Shown here in pieces: positions 17,143-25,357 of a stretch of DNA of 64,000 nt (position 1 is the first letter of the stretch; every line of letters starts with the position of its first letter). The notes beneath the pieces are model-generated. The model was not told the DNA's origin. It did not search any database and saw only the letters and a program-made list of their open reading frames with translations. This DNA is from Citroniella saccharovorans. Its GTDB lineage: Bacteria; Bacillota; Clostridia; Tissierellales; Peptoniphilaceae. The DNA lies in assembly GCF_035481615.1 (NCBI RefSeq), contig NZ_JAYKOT010000003.1:1302001-1366000 (forward strand), given 5' to 3'. Made by a program: the position numbers and the translations under genes.

Positions 17143-17952
17143 CTATAAGCTTAAACTAATTTTATATACATCATTTTTATTTAAATCGAAATCTTCAGAC
17201 ACCTTTTTGACAGCATCTTTTTTACTTATTCCAAGTTCAATAAGTTCTCTTAATTCTTTTTCAACATCTACCTTTTTTTCAAGAAAATAGGAGTCAAGAA
17301 CAATAACTATTTCACCTTTTGAAAAATTTTTAAATTTTTCGATTGCTTCCTCAACTTGTCCTCTAAAGATTTCTTCATACATCTTAGTCATTTCTCTCAC
17401 AACTGCAAGATTTCTTCCAGGGCATATTTCTTTTATTTCTTCAAGTGTATTTACAAGTCTTTTTGGGGACTCGTAAATAATACTTAATCCATCATAATTT
17501 ATAGTTTTTTTAATAAGACTCTCTCTTTTCCCCTTCTCTCTAGGTAAAAAGCCTAAAAATTCAAACCTGTCTGATTTTAATCCAGATAAAATAACAGCAT
17601 TTACAAGAGCTGATGGTCCAGGGATAGAAGTTACTTTATAAGAATTTTCAAGTAGATAATTAATAAGAATATAGCCAGGATCAGAAATTACAGGACTACC
17701 CCTATCTGTAATTAGGGCAATTTTAAAACCCTTATCAATAAGTTCTCTTATATCTTCTTTTTTCTTCTCCTCTGAAAATTTTTCATAAGAAATAAGCTTA
17801 GAATCAATCCCATATTCTTTTAAAAGTTTAAAAGATTCTCTTGTATCCTCTGTAAGTATATAATCTACCTCTTTAAGTACCTCAATAGCTCTAATTGTAA
17901 TGTCTTTTAAGTTTCCTATAGGAACAGCCACTACATATAAATCATATTCCAT
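17143..17952 (-). CDS. rsmI: 16S rRNA (cytidine1402-2'-O)-methyltransferase
   Basis: The product is 269 residues of the tetrapyrrole-methylase fold. RsmI features include YVVAVPIGNLKDITIRAIE at the start, LTEDTRES, ITDRGSPVISDPGY and the SAM-binding IPGPSALVNAV segment. It methylates the ribose of C1402 in the decoding centre. It overlaps the end of the upstream TrmN6-like methylase gene by 11 nt. The pair corresponds to yabB-yabC of Bacillus. Confidence 0.94.
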   Translation of the reverse strand: MEYDLYVVAVPIGNLKDITIRAIEVLKEVDYILTEDTRESFKLLKEYGIDSKLISYEKFSEEKKKEDIRELIDKGFKIALITDRGSPVISDPGYILINYLLENSYKVTSIPGPSALVNAVILSGLKSDRFEFLGFLPREKGKRESLIKKTINYDGLSIIYESPKRLVNTLEEIKEICPGRNLAVVREMTKMYEEIFRGQVEEAIEKFKNFSKGEIVIVLDSYFLEKKVDVEKELRELIELGISKKDAVKKVSEDFDLNKNDVYKISLSL

Positions 17953-18649
17953 AATAAATCTCCTTTACTTCATCCGTTATCTTACCATTTTCATATAAAT
18001 ATAAGGCTGGCAAGGTAACAAGATTTTTACCTGAAAGTCTTCTTAATGAGGCCATAAAAGCATATGCATTTTTACCTCTTTCAGAATGAATAAATCTTAA
18101 CTTAAATGGTTCTAGTCTATGTTTTCTTCCAAGCTCCATAACATCAACCAAGCGGTTAATAGAATTAATCATAATTAAAATACCCTTTTCTTTTAGATAT
18201 TTTTCTGAAAAAACAAAAATATCTTCTAGTTTTAAACTACCTTCAAAAAAAGCGGTATTAAAAGCTTGATCCTTTTTATAGATTCCCCTGTCTAACTCCC
18301 TATAAGGTGGATTGGTAATTATATAATCTAACTTTTCTTTAGGGTGGTACTCATTTATATCAATATTTTCTAATTTTATTATATCCTCTAGATTATTTAA
18401 CTCAATAGTCTTTGAAAAAAGCTCGCATAGTTCTTTTTGGATTTCAACTGTATAGATAATTTTGGGGCTGTAAAAACTAGCTAGCCTTAACGGAATAATT
18501 CCGGTTCCACTTCCTATCTCAAGAACACTTCTACCCTTTTTTATATCTTCAAATCTAGATAAGATTATCCCATCCACACCATATTTAAAAAATTTATTAT
18601 TTTGAATAATTACATATTTACTTCCTGGTACAATATCTCTTTCTAACAT
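17942..18649 (-). CDS. tRNA1(Val) (adenine37-N6)-methyltransferase family protein
   Basis: This is a class I SAM-dependent methylase, about 235 residues. Motif I is VLEIGSGTGIIPLRLA near residue 45 and the N6-adenine catalytic motif is NPPYRE near 118, both typical of TrmN6/YabB. The open frame runs back to 18790 across the ferredoxin terminator, so I place the start at 18649 (LERDIVPGSKY), with an AAGGA element upstream. It overlaps rsmI, as yabB precedes yabC in Bacillus. Confidence 0.9.
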   Translation of the reverse strand: MLERDIVPGSKYVIIQNNKFFKYGVDGIILSRFEDIKKGRSVLEIGSGTGIIPLRLASFYSPKIIYTVEIQKELCELFSKTIELNNLEDIIKLENIDINEYHPKEKLDYIITNPPYRELDRGIYKKDQAFNTAFFEGSLKLEDIFVFSEKYLKEKGILIMINSINRLVDVMELGRKHRLEPFKLRFIHSERGKNAYAFMASLRRLSGKNLVTLPALYLYENGKITDEVKEIYYGI

Positions 18650-18686
18650 TTTTCGCATCCTTACTAAATTATGTATTAAAATATTT

Positions 18687-18713
18687 AAAAAAAAGAGCCC
18701 ACTGGGCTCTTTT
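18687..18713 (-). terminator. Ferredoxin gene terminator
   Basis: A 10-bp perfect stem (AAAAGAGCCC / GGGCTCTTTT) with a 3-nt loop lies 17 nt after the ferredoxin stop, followed by T residues on the minus strand. Confidence 0.92.
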
Positions 18714-18729
18714 AAGCGTATGTATATAA

Positions 18730-18897
18730 TTACGCTTGTTTTATAGCATTTGTTGGACAAACAGCTGCACAATTTCCGCAGTCTATACAAGCTTCACCAT
18801 CGATAGTGTAAATGTCACCTTCTGAAATACAATCAACTGGACATTCTGGTTGACAAGTTCCACAAGCTATGCAATTATCATCAATTACGTGTGCCAT
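18730..18897 (-). CDS. 2[4Fe-4S] ferredoxin
   Basis: This is a 55-residue protein too short for routine ORF cut-offs. It starts AHVIDDNCIACGTC and carries two CxxCxxCxxxCP clusters (CIACGTCQPECP and CIDCGNCAAVCP), the clostridial-type electron carrier used by anaerobic oxidoreductases. GGGAGG precedes the ATG and a strong terminator follows, so it is probably highly expressed as its own unit. It interrupts the conserved ricT-trmN6 block. Confidence 0.97.
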   Translation of the reverse strand: MAHVIDDNCIACGTCQPECPVDCISEGDIYTIDGEACIDCGNCAAVCPTNAIKQA

Positions 18898-18972
18898 GAA
18901 AATACCTCCCTTAAAATTTTCTTACAATAATATTATAAATGTTATATAAAAATTTTTCAAGTTTAAAAAATT

Positions 18973-19848
18973 TTAATCTTCTTCATATAGATAGTCAATC
19001 TTTTCTTCCTCATCTGAAGATTTATTTTTTGCATCCTTTTCATACACTCTAGTAATTTCTTCAAGTGGCAATACTTTCAAATCACCTTCGTCATCTCCAG
19101 ACAGTATTCTTACCTTAACTTCTCTTTTTAGAATACTTCTATCTATAACTTCTGCATCGCCAAACTCGCTAATAACCTTATCTCCAACCCTTGGCATATC
19201 TTTGAGATTTTCCTCATAGACTTCCTCTTCATAGTTTAGACAGCACATAAGTCTTCCGCAAGCTCCAGAAATTTTGCATGGATTTAAAGAAAGTCCTTGA
19301 TCTTTAGCCATTTTTATGGAAACTGGAGCAAACTCTCCCATGTGATTTTTACAACAGCAAACTCTACCGCACTGACCAATGCCGCCCTTAATCTTAGCCT
19401 CATCTCTTACACCAATTTGCCTAAGTTCTATTCTAGTTCTAAAAATACTAGCAAGATCTTTTACTAGGTCTCTAAAATCAACTCTTTGATCAGATGTAAA
19501 GTAAAATATTAACTTGTTGTTGTCAAAAGTATATTCTGAATCTATAAGTTTCATATTTAGACCATGCTTTTTTATCTTTTCATCCGCAATAATGAAAGCT
19601 TCTTTTGATGCCTCTTTGTTTTCTCTTTGTATAACAGCATCAGCTGCATCAGCTAGCCTAATTACTGGTTTTATTGGGGAAGTAAATTCACTTACATCTA
19701 TATCTTTGTCTACTAAAACACACCTACCATATTCAATCCCTCTTACAGTTTCTACAATAAGATAGTCATCAACATTTATATTCAAATCTAAAGGATCAAA
19801 ATAATAAATTTTTCCACTATCCTTAAATCTTACTCCTATAACTCTCAA
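18973..19848 (-). CDS. ricT: PSP1 domain protein RicT (YaaT)
   Basis: The product is 291 residues of the PSP1/YaaT family. The hallmark cysteine-rich stretch is present: QCGRVCCCKNHMGEFAPVS near 160 and SGACGRLMCCLNYEEEV near 195. In Bacillus, RicT with RicA and RicF binds Fe-S clusters and affects RNase Y activity. It follows holB, as in Bacillus. RicA/RicF were not seen here. Confidence 0.92.
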   Translation of the reverse strand: MRVIGVRFKDSGKIYYFDPLDLNINVDDYLIVETVRGIEYGRCVLVDKDIDVSEFTSPIKPVIRLADAADAVIQRENKEASKEAFIIADEKIKKHGLNMKLIDSEYTFDNNKLIFYFTSDQRVDFRDLVKDLASIFRTRIELRQIGVRDEAKIKGGIGQCGRVCCCKNHMGEFAPVSIKMAKDQGLSLNPCKISGACGRLMCCLNYEEEVYEENLKDMPRVGDKVISEFGDAEVIDRSILKREVKVRILSGDDEGDLKVLPLEEITRVYEKDAKNKSSDEEEKIDYLYEED

Positions 19849-19868
19849 TCTATCACATCTTTTCTAAT

Positions 19869-20606
19869 CTATAATTTAATCTCAGACAGAATAATAGAAA
19901 TATAATTTATAGATAAATCATAATTTAAATTTAACTTAAAATTATTCTTTACCTCTGAGATTTTTTCTATTGCCCTATTTAATTTTATTAGATTCTCTAG
20001 CTTTAAGTCAAATTTTTTATCTTCTCTACTTATTATTATATTTCTTTTAGATTCTGCTAAAGAATCAATAATTAAATTTAAGAAATAGTCCTTATTATCC
20101 TTATAAAAATCAAATTCTTTTCTATTAAGCGAAATAAAAGAAAGCTCATTATTTAATGAAGCTTTAATAAAATTTTCAGTAAATAAAATATCATCACTTT
20201 TTTCAAAGCTTTCACTCTCAAAGCTAATAAGCTGGGTTCTTGAAATAATTGTATCAAGTAAGTTATATCTGGAGCTAGTTAAAAAAATAATTTTACCATA
20301 ATCTGGCATTTCCTCAACTAGTTTCAAAAGCGCATTAGATGATATATCACTTAACTTGTAACTATCTTTAACTATTGCTAATTTATAACTTGATAAAATT
20401 GGTTTAAAAAGAAAAAACTTTATCATGTCCCTAATGCTATCTATTTTGATGACATCTTTCTCAGCTTCAACAACTAAAAGATTTCTCTTATCTTCTCTAG
20501 GGTCAAGCCTTTTGAAAAATTTTAAAGCTTCATCAAAAATCAGTTTTTGATCTCTTGATTCAAAAATATAGGCATGAAAAAGTTTTTCATTGTTATTATT
20601 ATTCAT
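19869..20606 (-). CDS. holB: DNA polymerase III delta' subunit-like protein
   Basis: This is a 245-residue clamp-loader-like protein. HAYIFESRDQKLIFDEALKF resembles the delta' start; KPILSSYKLAIVKDSYKLSDIS followed by NALLKLVEEMPDYGKIIFLTS corresponds to the sensor region of clamp loaders (NALLKxLEEP). No Walker A loop is seen, as often in delta'. The position between the darA genes and ricT matches holB synteny in Firmicutes. It is shorter and more divergent than usual. Confidence 0.85.
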   Translation of the reverse strand: MNNNNNEKLFHAYIFESRDQKLIFDEALKFFKRLDPREDKRNLLVVEAEKDVIKIDSIRDMIKFFLFKPILSSYKLAIVKDSYKLSDISSNALLKLVEEMPDYGKIIFLTSSRYNLLDTIISRTQLISFESESFEKSDDILFTENFIKASLNNELSFISLNRKEFDFYKDNKDYFLNLIIDSLAESKRNIIISREDKKFDLKLENLIKLNRAIEKISEVKNNFKLNLNYDLSINYISIILSEIKL

Positions 20607-20884
20607 TACATTCTTTTCATACTTTTAATAGGAACTACAAAGATATTTGCATCCTTTTTATCTTCAACTTTGGACTTATTTTTTGACTTCTCAATGGCTT
20701 CTCTAATTGCCATTATTTTTTCGTCGACCTCATTATCCTCGGAACCTATTAGGATTGTTGAGTTGCCGTTTTTTAAAAATCCACCAGATGAAGCAAGTTT
20801 TGTTGATCTAATATTTTTATCCATCAAATGATCTGTTACCTCTCTTATAAGGTCATCAGATACTATAGCTATAATAAGTTTCAT
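20606..20884 (-). CDS. PII-like c-di-AMP receptor paralog (DarA-like, second copy)
   Basis: This is a 92-residue PII-like protein. It keeps the ligand-loop signature TKLASSGGFLKNGNSTILIG, nearly identical to the first copy, but the large B-loop/C-terminal region (PGEAYVPLPMEVQIGG in the first copy) is replaced by a short lysine-rich stretch ending VVPIKSMKRM. The start at 20884 is chosen because AGGTGAT lies 6 nt upstream. It sits where yaaR occurs in Bacillus. It may form a heteromer with the first copy or bind a different ligand; this is inference. Confidence 0.82.
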   Translation of the reverse strand: MKLIIAIVSDDLIREVTDHLMDKNIRSTKLASSGGFLKNGNSTILIGSEDNEVDEKIMAIREAIEKSKNKSKVEDKKDANIFVVPIKSMKRM

Positions 20885-20893
20885 AAATATCAC

Positions 20894-21220
20894 CTAAATT
20901 CTTATGAACTTTTCTACATCTAACATAAAAATAGTAGCTCCTCCAATTTGGACTTCCATTGGAAGTGGAACATAAGCTTCTCCTGGCATAGTGACATTTA
21001 GTAAAGTTGTTGTAGTCTTTCTAGACTTACAATCCTCTTCAATTATTCTTAATGCCTCATCAACCCTATCCTCATCTATACCTAACAAAAGAGTGGTATT
21101 ACCAGCCTTTAAAAATCCTCCTGTTGAAGCAAGTTTTGTCATTCTAAAACCATTTTCAGAAAGATCATCCATAAGCATATGAGCATCTTCATCCTGAACA
21201 ATAGCTATTAATAGTTTCAT
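20894..21220 (-). CDS. darA: Cyclic di-AMP receptor DarA/PstA (PII-like)
   Basis: The product is 108 residues with the full DarA/PstA pattern: KLLIAIVQDEDAH, then RMTKLASTGGFLKAGNTTLL (the loop contacting c-di-AMP), then the PGEAYVPLPMEVQIGGATIF C-terminal block. It is a trimeric signal receptor that senses c-di-AMP; its output is not well established. It lies directly between tmk and the second copy, as yaaQ does in Bacillus. Confidence 0.93.
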   Translation of the reverse strand: MKLLIAIVQDEDAHMLMDDLSENGFRMTKLASTGGFLKAGNTTLLLGIDEDRVDEALRIIEEDCKSRKTTTTLLNVTMPGEAYVPLPMEVQIGGATIFMLDVEKFIRI

Positions 21221-21221
21221 T

Positions 21222-21839
21222 TTACTTTCCTCCTATTTCAATAATGTGTTTTTTACAAATTTCAATCACTTGATCCAGTGATTTAGTAGCATCAACCTTT
21301 ACAATATTATACTCGTCCTTAAAAAGATCATAAATTTTTTTATATCCATCAATTACAGACTTATGAAACTTAGCATCCTCTTTTTCAATCCTATCAGAAG
21401 TTTTTCTCTCTTCACGTCTTCTAAGCTGAGTTTCATAATCAATATCTAAAAAAATTATTAGGTCAGTTTTAAGCCCAGATGTAGCAAAGTTATTAATCTC
21501 TCTTATTTCATTTATACCCAAGTTTCTTGAAATACCCTGATAAACTAGAGAAGAAAGTACATATCTATCTGAAAAAATATTATATCCTTCATTGAGTCTA
21601 GGAATAATATAAGAGTTTACAAGTTCAGCCCTTGAAGATGCCATAAGTAGAGCTTCTGTTTTTGGACAAATATCTAAATCTCTATTTAGGAGTATATCTC
21701 TAATAGCTTCGCCTACATCTGTAAAGCCTGGCTCCCTAACAACCTCAGTATTTCTATGAAACTCCTTAAACATTGCATTGATAACAGTTGACTTTCCACT
21801 TCCATCTGCTCCTTCAAATGCAATAAATTTTCCTCTCAT
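21222..21839 (-). CDS. tmk: Thymidylate kinase
   Basis: This is a 205-residue dTMP kinase. P-loop FEGADGSGKST is at residues 8-18, the dTMP-binding VVREPG near 36, the DRYVLSSLVYQG motif near 90 and the lid RREERKTSDRIE near 145. It makes dTDP for DNA synthesis. It begins just after the Orn/Lys/Arg decarboxylase-like gene and is followed 1 nt later by darA. Confidence 0.96.
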   Translation of the reverse strand: MRGKFIAFEGADGSGKSTVINAMFKEFHRNTEVVREPGFTDVGEAIRDILLNRDLDICPKTEALLMASSRAELVNSYIIPRLNEGYNIFSDRYVLSSLVYQGISRNLGINEIREINNFATSGLKTDLIIFLDIDYETQLRRREERKTSDRIEKEDAKFHKSVIDGYKKIYDLFKDEYNIVKVDATKSLDQVIEICKKHIIEIGGK

Positions 21840-21859
21840 ATTATCCCCTTTCTAAATTC

Positions 21860-23284
21860 TTATTCTTCTACAACTACTTTAATTAAATTTTTATCCTTTC
21901 CTTTTAAACCAACTATAGAAATTCCAACCTCTGAAAGTTCTTTAACTAAGTCTAAATGTTCTTTAGTAATCCTTTCTCCTGGTGCAAGTTGAGGAATTCC
22001 AGGTGGATAGGGATTAATATAAGAAGCAGAAATTCTTCCAACTGCATCTTCTAGTTTTAAAATTTCTGAATTGGCATAGAAAGCTTTTGAAATAGACATA
22101 ACAACGTCTGGTCTAATTAGAGGATTTTCAAACTCATGTATTTTAATTTTTTCATAATTTTCGTTTATATCTAAAATAGCTTCATATAGTTTTACTATAT
22201 CTTCCCTAGTATTCATAAGAGTAACAATCCCTATAACATGTCTTAAATCAGCATACTCCATATCAATTGAATAATCTTCATGGAGAATATTCCTAAGTCT
22301 TGCACCCTTTATACCTTCTATTTCTATCATGAGCTTAGTAAAATCCCTAGAATAGAAAAGTTCATCTTGTTTTCTAGAAAGAACATGAATTCCTTTAACA
22401 TTAGATAACTTTTCTTCTAATTCGTCTATAGCTTCACAAATATCAGAAAGTCTTTTTCTTCCATTCTCAGAATCTGTAAAATTAACAGCAAGCTCCGTAT
22501 TAGTCATAAAAATATAAGATGGAGAAGTAGTTTGAAGCATTCTACTCATTAGTCTAACATCATCAATATCAACCCTATCACTATTAACATGTAGTAGGGC
22601 AGTTTGAGTCATAGCTGGAAGAGTTTTGTGACTAGAGTGAATAATAAGGTCAGCTCCAAGTTCACAAGCAGACTTTGGAAGTCTGTCGTTAAAATACATA
22701 TGAGGACCATGGGCTTCATCTACAATAACTATAATATTTCTTTCATGGCAAATATCAATAATTTCCTTTAAATTACCACAAATTCCATAAAAAGATGGAT
22801 GAAGCAGTACAATTGCTTTAACATCTTCATTTTCACTTAAAACCTTTAAAACTTCTTCTTTTTTTAAGTCGCCCACTACTTGATTTTCTTGATCGTAATA
22901 AGGCATCAAATATTCAACATCAAGGCCAGATAAAATAGCTCCATTGTAAACTCCAATATGAGAGTTTCTTTGAATTAATATTCTATCGCCAGGATTTGTA
23001 GCACTCATAAGTGCTATATGAAGGGCTCCAGTGGAACCATTAACAACATAAAGTGAGTGCTTCACTCCATAAACTCTTGCTATTTCTTCCATAGATTCTT
23101 CAATAATTCCCTCTGGACTATGAAGATTGTCTGTGCCAAATGTTTCAGTAGTATCAAACATTGGTAGTAAATTGTAGTCTAAACCATCGAATGTTCTTTT
23201 CCTATGACCAGGAAACTGAAAGTCTACAACCTGGTGTTGACTTAATTCTTTTAATTTGTTGTAAATTGGAGTTTTTATATCAAT
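21860..23284 (-). CDS. speA: Orn/Lys/Arg decarboxylase family protein (start codon unclear)
   Basis: This is a PLP-dependent fold-I decarboxylase of the SpeA/YaaO group. IVDEAHGPHMYF and the Schiff-base lysine motif HSSHKTLPAMTQ are clear. The first ATG (23161) would cut off the conserved head. Coding continues in frame upstream through TPIYNKLKEL and DFQFPGHRKR to about 23284 without any ATG, GTG or TTG. The only start-like codon is an ATT at 23282-23284 next to an AGAGG element, giving 474 residues. A TTG at 23281 is out of frame. Substrate cannot be told from sequence. Position before tmk matches yaaO. Confidence 0.88.
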   Translation of the reverse strand: MDIKTPIYNKLKELSQHQVVDFQFPGHRKRTFDGLDYNLLPMFDTTETFGTDNLHSPEGIIEESMEEIARVYGVKHSLYVVNGSTGALHIALMSATNPGDRILIQRNSHIGVYNGAILSGLDVEYLMPYYDQENQVVGDLKKEEVLKVLSENEDVKAIVLLHPSFYGICGNLKEIIDICHERNIIVIVDEAHGPHMYFNDRLPKSACELGADLIIHSSHKTLPAMTQTALLHVNSDRVDIDDVRLMSRMLQTTSPSYIFMTNTELAVNFTDSENGRKRLSDICEAIDELEEKLSNVKGIHVLSRKQDELFYSRDFTKLMIEIEGIKGARLRNILHEDYSIDMEYADLRHVIGIVTLMNTREDIVKLYEAILDINENYEKIKIHEFENPLIRPDVVMSISKAFYANSEILKLEDAVGRISASYINPYPPGIPQLAPGERITKEHLDLVKELSEVGISIVGLKGKDKNLIKVVVEE

Positions 23285-23317
23285 ATACCTCTTTTCTATA
23301 TTTTTTATTATAATTAT

Positions 23318-23345
23318 ATTATAAGTTAAAATAAGAATATTTCAA
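23318..23345 (-). promoter_or_regulatory. Promoter of the decarboxylase-tmk-darA block
   Basis: On the minus strand, -35 TTGAAA, a 16-base spacer and a perfect -10 TATAAT lie about 35 nt before the ribosome binding site of the decarboxylase gene. Confidence 0.75.
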
Positions 23346-23377
23346 GTTTATTTAAGGGGAATTAGCAAAAAAATCAA

Positions 23378-23406
23378 TTGACAGTAAAAAATTTATTAAC
23401 TATAAT
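23378..23406 (+). promoter_or_regulatory. Consensus promoter of the FMN-binding lipoprotein gene
   Basis: A perfect -35 TTGACA, a 17-base spacer and a perfect -10 TATAAT precede the lipoprotein gene. It is divergent from the decarboxylase promoter. Confidence 0.88.
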
Positions 23407-23441
23407 TAATACATAATTAAAAATAAAAAAAGGAGAATCAA

Positions 23442-23792
23442 ATGAAGAAATTATTTAAAAAAATATTTTTCTTAAGCCTAATTTTAAGTTTAACAGGATG
23501 CTTTAAATCACTTAAACCAGGTACATACGAATCCGAAGGAAACGGTCACAATAAAGATAAAAAAATCAAAATATCAGTTGTTATAAACGATGATAAAAAA
23601 ATAGAATCAATAAAAGTTTTAGACCATGGAGAAAACGATGAACTTGGAGGAGTAGCACTTGAAAGTCTTGTAAAAGATGCAGTGGAAAAAAATTCAGATA
23701 AAATAGATGTTATAGCAGGAGCTACAGAAACTACAGAAGGTTTTAAAGAAGCACTTAATCATGCACTTGAAGAAGCTAGAGACGCCAAATAA
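23442..23792 (+). CDS. FMN-binding domain lipoprotein
   Basis: The product is 116 residues. The signal segment ends in LILSLTGC, a lipobox with Cys at about 20. The remainder is one FMN_bind domain (PF04205): GTYESEGNG near the start, strands ISVVINDDKKIESIKVLDH, and the flavin-attachment-type motif AGATETTEGF near residue 92, in which Thr would carry covalent FMN. Such proteins act in extracytoplasmic electron transfer. The gene has a consensus promoter; its terminator is split by the insertion sequence immediately downstream. Confidence 0.9.
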   Translation: MKKLFKKIFFLSLILSLTGCFKSLKPGTYESEGNGHNKDKKIKISVVINDDKKIESIKVLDHGENDELGGVALESLVKDAVEKNSDKIDVIAGATETTEGFKEALNHALEEARDAK

Positions 23793-23795
23793 ATT

Positions 23796-23807
23796 AAACC
23801 ACCATTT
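23796..23807 (+). terminator. Left half of a terminator split by the insertion sequence
   Basis: AAACCACCATTT here is the exact reverse complement of AAATGGTGGTTT at 25391-25402, which is followed by a T run. Together they would form a 12-bp terminator stem for the lipoprotein gene. The insertion sequence now lies in the loop. Confidence 0.7.
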
Positions 23808-23868
23808 AATGAACTGACCCCAAAAAGTTGGACCTAAAAAAACCAACTTTGAGGAGGTCAGTTTTTTC

Positions 23869-24420
23869 ATGACAAAATATAGTACAGAATTTAAGATGAA
23901 AATAGTACAAGAATACTTAAATAAAGAAGGAGGATATAAATATTTAACTGATAAATATGGACTCAGTGATCATTCAGTAGTCAGAAGATGGGTAAATTCA
24001 TACAAAACACAAGGATATGAAGGCTTAAAAATTTCTAGAAAAAATAATAGTTACTCTTTCGAATTTAAGAAGAATATAGTAAACTTGTACTTAACAGGAG
24101 AAATGTCCTATCAAGAACTTTCTAATCAATTTAAGATTAATAATCCAGCGATCATTGCTAGATGGGTAATTGATTTTAGAAATCAAGGACTTGATGGACT
24201 TAGACCTAAAAAGAGAGGAAGACCTTCAAGTATGACTAAAGATAAAAATAATGAAAAAGAAAAAGAACAAGTAAAGAAAGAATATTCTAAGGAAGGGATA
24301 GACGAAATTGCTGAACTTAAAGATAAGCTTTACTGGGCACAAATGGAAATAGATTTTCTAAAAAAAAAGATGGAATTAGAGGACGAGGAAGATCAGAAAA
24401 TGAGAGAATGGCTAGAATAA
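23869..24420 (+). CDS. IS3-family transposase OrfA
   Basis: This is a 183-residue DNA-binding protein with two tandem helix-turn-helix repeats (about 5-55 and 62-115; WVNSYKTQGYEGL and WVIDFRNQGLDGL mark their ends), the IS150 OrfA layout, followed by a C-terminal leucine-zipper-like helix near 145-170. The ribosome binding site GAGGAGG lies ahead. A nine-A run followed by G (24360-24369) near its end is a slippery site for fusion to OrfB. Confidence 0.93.
   Translation: MTKYSTEFKMKIVQEYLNKEGGYKYLTDKYGLSDHSVVRRWVNSYKTQGYEGLKISRKNNSYSFEFKKNIVNLYLTGEMSYQELSNQFKINNPAIIARWVIDFRNQGLDGLRPKKRGRPSSMTKDKNNEKEKEQVKKEYSKEGIDEIAELKDKLYWAQMEIDFLKKKMELEDEEDQKMREWLE
24358..24369 (+). promoter_or_regulatory. 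Programmed -1 frameshift signal of the insertion sequence
   Basis: The A9G tract includes the A-AAA-AAG heptamer in the OrfA frame. A -1 slip gives a stop-free read KKDGIRGRGRSENERMARII that enters OrfB, the standard IS3-family route to the OrfAB transposase. Confidence 0.75.
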
Positions 24421-25289
24421 TTCACTCATTAAGAGAAAAATATCCACTAAAAGATTTACTTAAACAATTTAATTTTCCAAAATCAACATACATGTATTGG
24501 CAAAAAAGATTTGATAGAAAAAATAAAGATGAAGCCTTTGAGAATCAAATCAAGAAAATGAGAAAAGATAATCCAAACTATGGATACAGAAGAATACATG
24601 CGATGCTTAGAAGACTTGGAATTTTAATAAACAAGAAAAAAGTTCAAAGGTTGGTACAGAAGCTGAAACTTCAGGTAACAAACTTTGCACGTAAATCAAG
24701 AAAATATTACTCATACAAGGGAACAGTAGGTAAAGTAGCACCAAATAGGATAAAAAGAAGATTTAAAACATCTGTAGTACATCAAAAAATCACAACAGAT
24801 ACAAGTGAATTCAAATACTATGAAACAGATAAGTATGGGAATATGCAAGTAAAAAAACTTTACTTAAATCCTTTCTTGGATATGTTTAATGGAGAAATCA
24901 TTAGCTATTCAATAACAACTTCACCTACATTAGATGCAATAATAACATCACTTGAAGAAGCAATTTCAAAGACTTCAGATTGCAAGTTTAAAAGAATATT
25001 CCATTCAGATCAAGGATGGGCATATCAATTAAAACAATATACTGAAAAATTAGAATCTAATGGAATTTTACAGAGTATGTCAAGAAAAGGAAATTGCTTA
25101 GATAATTCTCCTATGGAGAATTTCTTCGGGATATTAAAACAAGAAATTTACTATGGTAGAACGTTTAAATCATTTAACGAACTAAAAAAGACAATAGAAG
25201 AATATATAAAATATTACAATGAAGATAGAATAAAAGAAAAACTTGGATATTTAAGTCCAGTTGAATATAGGAAATTGAATGCAGCTTAG
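24408..25289 (+). CDS. IS3-family transposase OrfB (DDE integrase domain)
   Basis: The product is 293 residues of the rve integrase superfamily. HTH_21-like NPNYGYRRIHAMLRR is near 55. The DDE triad is visible as TTDTSEFKY (first Asp, about 131), HSDQGWAYQ (second Asp, about 203) and NSPMENFFGILKQE (Glu, about 239). The start at 24408 overlaps orfA; most active product is expected as an OrfAB fusion by -1 frameshifting. Confidence 0.95.
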   Translation: MARIIHSLREKYPLKDLLKQFNFPKSTYMYWQKRFDRKNKDEAFENQIKKMRKDNPNYGYRRIHAMLRRLGILINKKKVQRLVQKLKLQVTNFARKSRKYYSYKGTVGKVAPNRIKRRFKTSVVHQKITTDTSEFKYYETDKYGNMQVKKLYLNPFLDMFNGEIISYSITTSPTLDAIITSLEEAISKTSDCKFKRIFHSDQGWAYQLKQYTEKLESNGILQSMSRKGNCLDNSPMENFFGILKQEIYYGRTFKSFNELKKTIEEYIKYYNEDRIKEKLGYLSPVEYRKLNAA

Positions 25290-25320
25290 CTGCGATTTCC
25301 CCTAGGGGAAATATGAGGAC

Positions 25321-25357
25321 AAAAAAACCAGAGACAAATATTTCTAAATGTCTCTGG
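25321..25357 (-). terminator. Minus-strand terminator inside the right end of the insertion sequence
   Basis: A 9-bp perfect stem (CCAGAGACA / TGTCTCTGG) is followed on the minus strand by seven T. It would stop transcription entering the element from the right, a known way insertion sequences limit impinging transcription. Confidence 0.75.

Noticed and set aside
18650..18790. N-terminal extension of the TrmN6-like methylase
   Set aside because: It reads through the ferredoxin terminator and the ferredoxin 3' end and has no homology-like sequence; the start at 18649 is better.
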